NCBI GenBank assembly: GCA_022747635.1 | Contig: JAKTNV010000643.1 | Location: 24,443-88,442 of the forward strand | Direction: 5' to 3' | DNA length: 64,000 nt | Origin: Hetaerina americana | Lineage: Eukaryota; Arthropoda; Insecta; Odonata; Calopterygidae | Shown here: positions 13,301 through 25,262 of the stretch, piece after piece | How the letters are laid out: each line of letters opens with the position of its first letter | How positions within the stretch are numbered: the first letter of the stretch is position 1 | Translations under genes and position numbers: made by a program | The notes under the pieces: model-generated | What the model was told of the DNA's origin: nothing | The model's database searches: none | What the model saw: only the letters and a program-made list of their open reading frames with translations

Positions 13301-15303
13301 TGTCGAGTGAGATTTTCAATTAGAACCCAAAGGGGTGGTATTGGCACTTTTCATGGAAAAATGTAAAAAATTAAAATTTCTAAAAATAAAATAAATGCCT
13401 TCAATACACTTCAAACATCCACTCTTTTAACAGAAGATTGGTGTTTTTCGCAATATTTTTTGAAATTTGGGCTCTTTTAGCAACGTTAACACTAGCGCTG
13501 AAGCATCTTTTATGCTCATTTCTTGTCTTTCCGGATTTATTCTGGGTTTTATTTCGTTTATTTGATGAAAATGAACAACAATACACACCATGGAAACATT
13601 TTTGTTTGATTTGTGTCTAGTGAGATTTTCACCTAGAACCCAAAGGTATTGGCACTTTTCATGGAAAAATGTGAAAAATTAAAATTTCTAAAAATAAAAT
13701 AAATGCCTTCTATTCACCTCAAACAATCACTCTAAAACAGAAGATTGTTGTTTTTCGCAATATTTTTTGAAATTTGGGATCTTTTAGCAACGTTAACACT
13801 TGCGCTGAAGCATCTTTTATGCTCATTTCTTGTTTTTCAGGATTTATTCTGGGTTTTTTTTTGTTTATTTGATGAAAATGAACAACAATACACACAATGG
13901 AAACATTTTTGTTTGATTTGTGTCGAGTGAGATTTTCACCTAGAACCCAATGGTAATGGCACTTTTCATGTAAAAATGTGAAAAATTAAAATTTCTAAAA
14001 ATGAAAAAAATGCCTTCAATACACTTCAAACATCCACTCTTTTAACAGAAGGCTGGTGTTTTTCGCAATATTTTGTGAAATTTGGGCTCATTTAGCAACG
14101 TTAACACTAGCGCTGAAGCATCTTTTTTTGCTCATTTCTTGTCTTTTCGGATTTATTCTGGGTTTTATTTCGTTTATTTGATGAAAATGAACAACAATAC
14201 ACACCATGGATACATTTTTGTTTGATTTGTGTCTAGTGAGATTTTCACCTAGAACCCAAAGGTAATGGCACTTTTCATGGAAAAATGTGAAAAATTAAAA
14301 TTTCTAAAAATAAAATAAATGCCTTCTATACACCTTAAACAATCACTCTAAAACAGAAGATTGTTGTTTTTCGCAATATTTTTTGAAATTTGGGATCTTT
14401 TAGCAACGTTAACACTTGCGCTGAAGCATCTTTTATGCTCATTTCTTGTTTTTCAGGATTTATTCTGGGTTTTATTTTGTTTATTTGATGAAAATGAACA
14501 ACAATACACACAATGGAAACATTTTTGTTTGATTTGTGTCGAGTGAGATTTTCACCTAGATCCCCAAAGGGGGGTGGTATTGGCACTTTTCATGGAAAAA
14601 TGTGAAAAATTAAAATTTCTAAAAATGAAAAAAATGCCTTCTATACACCTCAAACATTCACTCTTTTAACAGAAGATTGCTGTTTTTCGCAATATTTTTT
14701 GAAATTTGGGCTCTTTTAGCAACGTTAACACTTGCGCTGAAGCATCTTTTATGCTCATTTCTTGTCTTTCAGGATTTATTCTGAGCTTTATTTTGTTTAT
14801 TTGATGAAAATGAACAACAATACACACCATGGAAACATTTTTGTTTGATTGGTGTCGAGTGAGATTTTCACCTAGAACCCAAAGGGGGGGGTATTGGCAC
14901 TTTTCATGTAAAAATGTGAAAAATTAAAATTTCTAAAAATGAAAAAAATGCCTTCTATACACCTCAAACATTCACTCTTTTAACAGAAGATTGCTGTTTT
15001 TCGCAATATTTTTTGAAATTTGGGCTCTTTTAGCAACGTTAACCCTAGCGCTGAAGCATCTTTTATGCTCATTTCTTGTCTTTCCGGATTAATTCTGGGT
15101 TTTATTTTGTTTATTTGATGAAAATGAACAACAATACACACCATGGAAACATTTTTGTTTTATTTGTGTCGAGTGAGTTTTCACCTAGAACCCAAAGGGG
15201 GGGGTATTGGCACTTTTCATGGAAAAAGGTAAAAAATTAAAATTTCTAAAAATAAAATAAATGCCTTCAATACACTTCAAACATCCACTCTTTTAACAGA
15301 AGA
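10313..15303 (+). repeat. Rearranged block of 16 monomers rich in M1/M2 types
   Basis: Phase points are 10313 (X), 10630 (Y), 10945 (M1), 11252 (M2), 11567 (M2/M1 fusion), 11874 (M1 with a T-run variant), 12182 (M2), 12497, 12812 (M6), 13125 (M7), 13438 (M1), 13745 (M2), 14053 (M1-like), 14361 (M2), 14677 (M6) and 14991 (M7). The 2.5-kb order is lost. M1-M2 pairs are amplified and M3-M5 are missing. The M7 copy at 13125 lacks the 2-bp deletion seen in units 1-4. The copy at 14053 is more divergent: GAAGGCTGG replaces GAAGATTGG, and ATATTTTGTG and CATGGATAC are also present. A TGA interrupts the recurrent + frame at 14782-14784. Confidence 0.9.
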
Positions 15304-18113
15304 TTGGTGTTTTTTCGCAATATTTTTTGAAATTTGGGCTCTTTTAGCAACGTTAACACTAGCGCTGAAGCATCTTTTATGCTCATTTCTTGTCTTTCCG
15401 GATTTATTCTGGGTTTTATTTCGTTTATTTGATGAAAATGAACAACAATACACACCATGGAAACATTTTTGTTTGATTTGTGTCTAGTGAGATTTTCACC
15501 TAGAACCCAAAGGTATTGGCACTTTTCATGGAAAAATGTGAAAAATTAAAATTTCTAAAAATAAAATAAATGCCTTCTATACACCTTAAACAATCACTCT
15601 AAAACAGAAGATTGTTGTTTTTCGCAATATTTTTTTGAAATTTGGGATCTTTTAGCAACGTTAACACTTGCGCTGAAGCATCTTTTATGCTCATTTCCTT
15701 TTTTTCAAAATTTATTCTGGGTTTTATTTTGTTTATTTGATGAAAATGAACAACAATACACACAATGGAAACATTTTTGTTTGATTTGTGTAGAGTGAGA
15801 TTTTCACCTAGATCCCCAAAGGGGGGGGTATTGGCACTTTTCATGGAAAAATGTGAAAAATTAAAATTTCTAAAAATGAAAAAAATGCCTTCTATACACC
15901 TCAAACATTCACTCTTTTAACAGAAGATTGCTGTTTTTCGCAATATTTTTTGAAATTTGGGCTCTTTTAGCAACGTTAACACTAGCGCTGAAGCATCTTT
16001 AATGCTCATTTCTTGTCTTTCCGGATTTATTCTGGGTTTTATTTTGTTTATTTGATGAAAATGAACAACAATACACACCATGGAAACATTTTTGTTTGAT
16101 TTGTGTCGAGTGAGATTTTCACCTAGAACCCAAAGGGGGGGGTATTGGCACTTTTCATGGAAAAATGTGAAAAATTAAAATTTCTAAAAATAAAATAAAT
16201 GCCTTCTATACACCTCAAACATTCTCTCTAAAACAGAAGATTGCTGTTTTTCGCAATATTTTTTGAAATTTGGGCTCTTTTAGCAACGTTAAGACTTGCG
16301 CTGAAGCATCTTTTATGCTCATTTCTTGTCTTTCAGGATTTATTCTGGGTTTCATTTTTATTATTTGATGAAAATGACCAACAATACACCCATGGAAACA
16401 GTTTTGTTTGATTTGTGCGGAGTGAGATTTTCACCTAGAACCCAAAGGGGGGGGTATTTGCACTTTTCATGGAAAAATGTGAAAAATTAAAATTTCTAAA
16501 AATAAAATAAATGCCTTCAATACACTTCAAACATTCACTTTAAAACAGAAGATTGCTGTTTTTCGCAATATTTTTTGAAATTTGGGCTCTTTTAGCAACG
16601 TTAACACTTGCGCTGAAGCATCTTTTATGCTCATTTCTTGTCTTTCAGGATTTATTCTGGGTTTTATTTTGTTTATTTGATGAAAATGAACAACAATACA
16701 CAGCATGGAAACAGTTTTGTTTGATTTGTGTCGAGTGAGATTTTCACCTAGAACCAAAGGGGGGGTATTGGCACTTTTCATGGAAAAATGTAAAAAATTA
16801 AAATTTCTAAAAATAAAATAAATGCCTTCAATACACTTCAAACATCCACTCTTTTAACAGAAGATTGGTGTTTTTCGCAATATTTTTTGAAATTTGGGCT
16901 CTTTTAGCAACGTAAACACTAGCGCTGAAGCATCTTTTTTTGCTCATTTCTTGTCTTCCGGATTTATTCTGGGTTTTATTTCGTTTATTTGATGAAAATG
17001 AACAACAATACACACCATGGAAACATTTTTGTTTGATTTGTGTCTAGTGAGATTTTCACCTAGAACCCAAAGGTTTTGGCACTTTTCATGGAAAAATGTG
17101 AAAAATTAAAATTTCTAAAAATAAAATAAATGCCTTCTATACACCTCAAACAATCACTCTAAAACAGAAGATTGTTGTTTTTCGCAATATTTTTTGAAAT
17201 TTGGGATCTTTTAGCAACGTTAACACTTGCGCTGAAGCATCTTTTATGCTCATTTCTTGTTTTTCAGGATTTATTCTGGGTTTTATTTTGTTTATTTGAT
17301 GAAAATGAACAACAATACACACAATGGAAACATTTTTGTTTGATTTGTGTCGAGGGAGATTTTCACCTAGATCCCCAAAGGGGGGTGGTATTGGCACTTT
17401 TCATGGAAAAATGTGAAAAATTAAAATTTCTAAAAATGAAAAAAATGCCTTCTATACACCTCAAACATTCACTCTAAAACAGAAGATTGCTGTTTTTCGC
17501 AATATTTTTTGAAATTTAGGCTCTTTTAGCAACGTTAACACTTGCGCTGAAGCATCTTTTATGCTCATTTCTTGTCTTTCAGGATTTATTCTGGGCTTTA
17601 TTTTGTTTATTTGATGAAAATGAACAACAATACACACCATGGAAACATTTTTGTTTGATTTGTGTCGAGTGAGATTTTCACCTAGAACCCAAAGGGGGGG
17701 TATTGGCACTTTTCATGTAAAAATGTGAAAAATTAAAATTTCTAAAAATGAAAAAAATGCCTTCTATACACCTCAAACATTCACTCTTTTAACAGAAGAT
17801 TGCTGTTTTTCGCAATATTTTTAGAAATTTGGGCTCTTTTAGCAACGTTAACCCTAGCGCTGAAGCATCTTTTATGCTCATTTCTTGTCTTTCCGGATTT
17901 ATTCTGGGTTTTATTTTGTTTATTTGATGAAAATGAACAACAATACACACCATGGAAACATTTTTGTTTTATTTGTGTCGAGTGAGATTTTCACCTAGAA
18001 CCCAAAGGGGGGGGTATTGGCACTTTTCATGGAAAAATGTAAAAAATTAAAATTTCTAAAAATAAAATAAATGCCTTCAATACACTTCAAACATCCACTC
18101 TTTTAACAGAAGA
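15304..18113 (+). repeat. Nine-monomer higher-order unit (2810 bp)
   Basis: Phase points are 15304 (M1), 15612 (M2), 15928 (M3), 16241 (M4'), 16553 (M5), 16865 (M1'), 17172 (M2), 17487 (M6) and 17800 (M7). M4' carries GTTTCATTTTTATT in place of GTTTTATTTTGTT. M1' carries CATCTTTTTTTGC, which destroys the AGCAT/ATGCT dyad. The first six monomers match 23388-25262 position by position at an offset of 8082-8084 bp, including the rare CACCTTAAAC marker. The unit looks like the 8-monomer unit with an extra M1'-M2 pair inserted between M5 and M6. Confidence 0.9.
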
Positions 18114-19338
18114 TTGGTGTTTTTCGCAATATTTTTTGAAATTTGGGCTCTTTTAGCAACGTTAACACTAGCGCTGAAGCATCTTTTATGCTCATTTCTG
18201 GTCTTTCCGGATTTATTCTGGGTTTTATTTCGTTTATTTGATGAAAATGAACAACAATACACACCATGGAAACATTTTTGTTTGATTTGTGTCTAGTGAG
18301 ATTTTCACCTAGAACCCAAAGGTATTGGCACTTTTCATGGAAAAATGTGAAAAATTAAAATTTCTAAAAATAAAATAAATGCCTTCTATACACCTTAAAC
18401 AATATTTTTTGAAATTTGGGCTCTTTTAGCAACGTTAACACTTGCGCTGAAGCATCTTTTATGCTCATTTCTTGTCTTTCAGGATTTATTCTGGGTTTTA
18501 TTTTGTTTATTTGATGAAAATGAACAACAATACACACCATGGAAACAGTTTTGTTTGATTTGTGTCGAGTGAGATTTTCACCTAGAACCCAAAGGGGGGG
18601 GGAACCCAAAGGGGGGGTATTGGCACTTTTCATGGAAAAATGTGAAAAATTAAAATTTCTAAAAATGAAAAAAATGCCTTCTATACACCTCAAACATTCA
18701 CTCTTTTAACAGAAGATTGCTGTTTTTCGCAATATTTTTTGAAATTTGGGCTCTTTTAGTAACGTTAACACTAGCGCTGAAGCATCTTTTTTGCTCATTT
18801 CTTGTCTTTCAGGATTTATTCTTGGTTTTATTTTGTTTATTTGATGAAAATGAACAACAATACACACCATGGAAACATTTTTGTTTGATTTCTGTCGAGT
18901 GAGATTTTCACCTAGATCCCCAAAGGGGGGGGTATTGGCACTTTTCATGGAAAAATGTAAAAAATTAAAATTTCTAAAAATAAAATAAATGCCTTCAATA
19001 CACTTCAAACATCCACTCTTTTAACAGAAGATTGGTGTTTTTCGCAATATTTTTTGTAATTTGGGCTCTTTTAGCAACGTTAACAATAGCGCTGAAGCAT
19101 CTTTTATGCTCATTTCTTGTCTTTCCGGATTTATTCTGGGTTTTATTTCGTTTATATGATGAAAATGAACAACAATACACACCATGGAAACATTTTTGTT
19201 TGATTTGTGTCTAGTGAGATTTTCACCTAGAACCCAAAGGTATTGGCACTTTTCATGGAAAAATGTGAAAAATTAAAATTTCTAAAAATAAAATAAATTC
19301 CTTCTATACACCTCAAACAATCACTCTAAAACAGAAGA
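18114..19338 (+). repeat. Four monomers including one with a 34-bp deletion and a double G tract
   Basis: Phase points are 18114 (M1), a virtual point at 18387, 18717 (first N4-type monomer) and 19032 (M1). At 18398-18404 the junction TTAAACAATATT joins the end of one monomer to the inside of the next, removing 34 bp that include CAGAAGATTG. CAAT borders both ends of the missing stretch. The same monomer then has two G tracts (G9 and G7, 18594-18617) separated by AACCCAAA. The 18717 copy introduces the AGTAACG and ATTCTTGG markers that become frequent after 32 kb. Confidence 0.9.
18594..18617 (+). repeat. First clean double poly-G tract (G9, AACCCAAA, G7)
   Basis: Two G runs of 9 and 7 are separated by AACCCAAA, a direct duplication of the AACCCAAA-plus-G module. 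The same arrangement recurs in the monomers starting at 32458, 33422, 35308, 36906, 39438, 46021, 47912, 49808, 53269, 55166, 58627, 62400 and 63361, and accounts for the 330-332 bp spacing class. A related form with CACCCAAAGGG occurs at about 817-837. Confidence 0.9.
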
Positions 19339-22300
19339 TTGTTGTTTTTCGCAATATTTTTTGAAATTTGGGCTCTTTTAGCAACGTTAACCCTAGCGCT
19401 GAAGCATCTTTTATGCTCATTTCTTGTCTTTCCGGATTTATTCTGGGTTTTATTTTGTTTATTTGATGAAAATGAACAACAATACACACCATGGAAACAT
19501 TTTTGTTTGATTTGTGTCGAGTGAGATTTTCACCTAGAACCCAAAGGGGGGGTATTGGCACTTTTCATGGAAAAATGTGAAAAATTAAAATTTCTAAAAA
19601 TAAAATAAATGCCTTCTATACACCTCAAACAATCCCTCTAAAACAGAAGATTGTTGTTTTTCGCAATATTTTTTGAAATTTGGGCTCTTTTAGCAACGTT
19701 AACACCTGCGCTTAAGCATCTTTTATGCTCATTTCTTGTTTTTCAGGATTTATTCTGGGTTTTATTTTGTTTATTTGATGAAAATGAACAACAATACACA
19801 CCATGGAAACATTTTTGTTTGATTTGTGTGGAGTGAGATTTTCACCTAGAACCCAAAGGGGGGGGTATTGGCACTTTTCATGGAAAAATGTGAAAAATTA
19901 AAATTTCTAAAAATAAAATAAATGCCTTCTATACACCTCTAACATTCTCTCTAAAACAGAAGATTGCTGTTTTTCGCAATATTTTTTGAAATTTGGGCTC
20001 TTTTAGCAACGTTAAGACTTGCGCTGAAGCATCTTTTATGCTCATTTCTTGTCTTTCAGGATTTATTCTGGGTTTTATTTTGTTTATTTGATGAAAATGA
20101 TCAACAATACACCCCATGGAAACAGTTTTGTTTGATTTGTGTCGAGTGAGATTTTCACCTAGAACCCAAAGGGGGGGGGGTATTTGCACTTTTCATGGAA
20201 AAATGTGAAAAATTAAAATTTCTAAAAATAAAATAAATGCCTTCAATACACTTCAAACATTCACTTTAAAACAGAAGATTGCTGTTTTTCGCAATATTTT
20301 TTGAAATTTGGGCTCTTTTAGCAACGTTAACACTTGCGCTGAAGCATCTTTTATGCTCATTTCTTGTCTTTCAGGATTTATTCTGGGTTTTATTTTGTTT
20401 ATTTGATGAAAATGAACAACAATACACAGCATGGAAACAGTTTTGTTTGATTTGTGTCGAGTCAGATTTTCACCTAGAACCCAAAGGGGGGGTATTGGCA
20501 CTTTTCATGGAAAAATGTAAAAATTAATATTTCTAAAAATAAAATAAATGCCTTCAATACACTTCAAACATCCACTCTTTTACAGAAGATTGGTGTTTTT
20601 CGCAATATTTTTTGAAATTTGGGCTCTTTTAGCAACGTTAACACTAGCGCTGAAGCATCTTTTTTTGCTCATTTCTTGTCTTTCCGGATTTATTCTGGGT
20701 TTTATTTCGTTTATTTGATGAAAATGAACAACAATACACACCATGGAAACATTTTTGTTTGATTTGTGTCTAGTGAGATTTTCACCTAGAACCCAAAGGT
20801 ATTTGCACTTTTCATGGAAAAATGTGAAAAATTAAAATTTCTAAAAATAAATAAATGCCTTCTATACACCTCAAACAATCACTCTAAAACAGAAGATTGT
20901 TGTTTTTCGCAATATTTTTGAAATTTGGGATCTTTTAGCAACGTTAACACTTGCGCTGAAGCATCTTTTATGCTCATTTCTTGTTTTTCAGGATTTATTC
21001 TGGGCTTTATTTTGTTTATTTGATGAAAATGAACAACAATACACACCATGGAAACATTTTTGTTTGATTTGTGTCGAGTGAGATTTTCACCTAGAACCCA
21101 AAGGGGGGGTATTGGCACTTTTCATGTAAAAATGTGAAAAATTAAAATTTCTAAAAATGAAAAAAATGCCTTCTATACACCTCAAACATTCACTCTTTTA
21201 ACAGAAGATTGCTGTTTTTCGCAATATTTTTTGAAATTTGGGCTCTTTTAGCAACGTTAACCCTAGCGCTGAAGCATCTTTTATGCTCATTTCTTGTCTT
21301 TCCGGATTTATTCTGGGTTTTATTTTGTTTATTTGATGAAAATGAACAACAATACACACCATGGAAACATTTTTGTTTTATTTGTGTCGAGTGAGATTTT
21401 CACCTAGAACCCAAAGGGGGGGTATTGGCACTTTTCATGTAAAATGTGAAAAATTAAAATTTCTAAAAATGGAAAAAATGCCTTCTATACACCTCAAACA
21501 TTCACTCTTTTAACAGAAGATTGCTGTTTTTAGCAATATTTTTTGAAATTTGGGCTCTTTAGCAACGTTAACCCTAGCGCTGAAGCATCTTTTATGCTCA
21601 TTTCTTGTCTTTCCGGATTTATTCTGGGTTTTATTTTGTTTATTTGATGAAAATGAACAACAATACACACCATGGAAACATTTTTGTTTTATTTGTGTCG
21701 AGTGAGATTTTCACCTAGAACCCAAAGGGGGGGGTATTGGCACTTTTCATGGAAAAATGTAAAAAATTAAAATTTCTAAAATTAAAATAAATGCCTTCAA
21801 TACACTTCAAACATCCACTCTTTTAACAGAAGATTGGTGTTTTTCGCAATATTTTTTGAAATTTGGGCTCTTTTAGCAACGTTAACACTAGCGCTGAAGC
21901 ATCTTTTATGCTCATTTCTTGTCTTTCCGGATTTATTCTGGGTTTTATTTTGTTTATTTGATGAAAATGAACAACAATACACAGCATGGAAACAGTTTTG
22001 TTTGATTTGTGTCGAGTCAGATTTTCACCTAGAACCCAAAGGGGGGGTATTGGCACTTTTCATGGAAAAATGTAAAAAATTAATATTTCTAAAAATAAAA
22101 TAAATGCCTTCAATACACTTCAAACATCCACTCTTTTAACAGAAGATTGGTGTTTTTCGCAATATTTTTTGAAATTTGGGCTCTTTTAGCAACGTTAACA
22201 CTAGCGCTGAAGCATCTTTTTTTGCTCATTTCTTGTCTTTCCGGATTTATTCTGGGTTTTATTTCGTTTATTTGATGAAAATGAACAACAATACACACCA

Positions 22301-23387
22301 TGGAAACATTTTGTTTGATTTGTGTCTAGTGAGATTTTCACCTAGAACCCAAAGGTATTGGCACTTTTCATGGAAAAATGTGAAAAATTAAAATTTCTAA
22401 AATAAAATAAATGCCTTCTATACACCTCAAACAATCACTCTAAAACAGAAGATTGTTGTTTTTCGCAATATTTTTTGAAATTTGGGATCTTTTAGCAACG
22501 TTAACACTTGCGCTGAAGCATCTTTATGCTCATTTCTTGTTTTTCAGGATTTATTCTGGGTTTTATTTTGTTTATTTGATGAAAATGAACAACAATACAC
22601 ACAATGGAAACATTTTTGTTTGATTTGTGTCGAGTGAGATTTTCACCTAGATCCGCAAAGGGGGGGGTATTGGCACTTTTCATGGAAAAATGTGAAAAAT
22701 TAAAATTCTAAAAATGAAAAAAATGCCTTCTATACACCTCAAACATTCACTCTTTTAACAGAAGATTGCTGTTTTTCGCAATTTTTTTTGAAATTTGGGC
22801 TCTTTTAGCAACACACTGGCGCTGAAGCATCTTTTATGCTCATTTCTTGTCTTTCAGGATTTATTCTGGCTTTATTTTGTTTATTTAATGAAAATGAACA
22901 ACAATACACACCATGGAAACATTTTTGTTTGATTTGTGTCGAGTGAGATTTTCACCTAGAACCCAAAGGGGGGGTATTGGCACTTTTCATGTAAAAATGT
23001 GAAAAATTAAAATTTCTAAAAATGAAAAAAATGCCTTCTATACACCTCAAACATTCACTCTTTTAACAGAAGATTGCTGTTTTTAGCAATATTTTTTGAA
23101 ATTTGGGCTCTTTTAGCAACGTTAACCCTAGCGCTGAAGCATCTTTTATGCTCATTTCTTGTCTTTCCGGATTTATTCTGGGTTTTATTTTGTTTATTTG
23201 ATGAAAATGAACAACAATACACACCATGGAAACATTTTTGTTTTATTTGTGTCGAGTGAGATTTTCACCTAGAACCCAAAGGGGGGGGTATTGGCACTTT
23301 TCATGGAAAAATGTAAAAAATTAAAATTTCTAAAATTAAAATAAATGCCTTCAATACACTTCAAACATCCACTCTTTTAACAGAAGA
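19339..23387 (+). repeat. Thirteen mosaic monomers with an internal 1.55-kb partial duplication
   Basis: Phase points are 19339, 19651, 19964, 20279, 20590, 20897, 21209, 21521, 21834, 22147, 22453, 22766 and 23074. Several are fusions: 19339 is M2 then M7, 20897 is M2 then M6, and 21834 is M1 then M5. The copies at 21521 and 23074 share rare bases (TTTTTAGCAAT, CTAAAATTAAAATAAATG), giving a duplicated segment at an offset of 1553 bp, five monomers. At 20171-20180 the G tract reaches G10, the longest uninterrupted run I saw. The 22766 monomer has lost 4 bp from AACGTTAAC. Single-base losses are unusually dense between 20.58 and 22.87 kb. Confidence 0.9.
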
Positions 23388-25262
23388 TTGGTGTTTTTCG
23401 CAATATTTTTTGAAATTTGGGCTCTTTTAGCAACGTTAACACTAGCGCTGAAGCATCTTTTATGCTCATTTCTTGTCTTTCCGGATTTATTCTGGGTTTT
23501 ATTTCGTTTATTTGATGAAAATGAACAACAATACACACCATGGAAACATTTTTGTTTGATTTGTGTCTAGTGAGATTTTCACCTAGAACCCAAAGGTATT
23601 GGCACTTTTCATGGAAAAATGTGAAAAATTAAAATTTCTAAAAATAAAATATATGCCTTCTATACACCTTAAACAATCACTCTAAAACAGAAGATTGTTG
23701 TTTTTCGCAATATTTTTTGAAATTTGGGATCTTTTAGCAACGTTAACACTTGCGCTGAAGCATCTTTTATGCTCATTTCTTGTTTTTCAGGATTTATTCT
23801 GGGTTTTATTTTGTTTATTTGATGAAAATGAATAACAATAAACACAATGGAAACATTTTTGTTTGATTTGTGTCGAGTGAGATTTTCACCTAGATCCCCA
23901 AAGGGGGGGGTATTGGCACTTTTCATGGAAAAATGTGAAAAATTAAAATTTCTAAAAATGAAAAAAATGCCTTCTATACACCTCAAACATTCACTCTTTT
24001 AACAGAAGATTGGTGTTTTTCGCAATATTTTTTGAAATTTGGGCTCTTTTAGCAACGTAAACACTAGCGCTGAAGCATCTTTTATGCTCATTTCTTGTCT
24101 TTCCGGATTTATTCTGGGTTTTATTTTGTTTATTTGATGAAAATGAACAACAATACACACCATGGAAACATTTTTGTTTTATTTGTGTCGAGTGAGATTT
24201 TCACCTAGAACCCAAAGGGGGGGGTATTGGCACTTTTCATGGAAAAATGTGAAAAATTAAAATTTCTAAAAATAAAATAAATGCCTTCTATACACCTCAA
24301 ACATTCTCTCTAAAACAGAAGATTGCTGTTTTTCACAATATTTTTTGAAATTTGGGCTCTTTTAGCAACGTTAAGACTTGCGCTGAAGCATCTTTTATGC
24401 TCATTTCTTGTCTTTCAGGATTTATTCTGGGTTTCATTTTTATTATTTGATGAAAATGACCAACAATACACCCCATGGAAACAGTTTTGTTTGATTTGTG
24501 TCGAGTGAGATTTTCACCTAGAACCCAAAGGGGGGGGTATTTGCACTTTTCATGGAAAAATGTGAAAAATTAAAATTTCTAAAAATAAAATAAATGCCAT
24601 CAATACACTTCAAACATTCACTTTAAAACAGAAGATTGCTGTTTTTCGCAATATTTTTTGAAATTTGGGCTCTTTTAGCAACGTTAACACTTGCGCTGAA
24701 GCATCTTTTATGCTCATTTCTTGTCTTTCAGGATTTATTCTGGGTTTTATTTTGTTTATTTGATGAAAATGAACAACAATACACAGCATGGAAACAGTTT
24801 TGTTTGATTTGTGTCGAGTGAGATTTTCACCTAGAACCCAAAGGGGGGGTATTGGCACTTTTCATGGAAAAATGTAAAAAATTAAAATTTCTAAAAATAA
24901 AATAAATGCCTTCAATACACTTCAAACATCCACTCTTTTAACAGAAGATTGGTGTTTTTCGCAATATTTTTTGAAATTTGGGCTCTTTTAGCAACGTTAA
25001 CACTAGCGCTGAAGCATCTTTTTTTGCTCATTTCTTGTCTTTCCGGATTTATTCTGGGTTTTATTTCGTTTATTTGATGAAAATGAACAACAATACACAC
25101 CATGGAAACATTTTTGTTTTATTTGTGTCGAGTGAGATTTTCACCTAGAACCCAAAGGGGTGGGTATTGGCACTTTTCATGGAAAAATGTGAAAAATTAA
25201 AATTTCTAAAAATAAAATAAATGCCTTCTATACACCTCAAACAATCCCTCTAAAACAGAAGA
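23388..25262 (+). repeat. Partial second copy of the nine-monomer unit (6 monomers)
   Basis: Phase points are 23388 (M1), 23695 (M2), 24010 (M3-position), 24323 (M4'), 24636 (M5) and 24949 (M1'). They follow the order and rare variants of 15304-17171, including CACCTTAAAC near 23665 and the GTTTCATTTTTATT variant near 24432. The copy at 24949 switches to an M7-like 3' part (TTTTATTTGTG, AAAGGGGTGGG) and runs into an X-Y pair instead of M2-M6-M7. The unit is therefore truncated by an exchange inside M1'. Confidence 0.88.
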
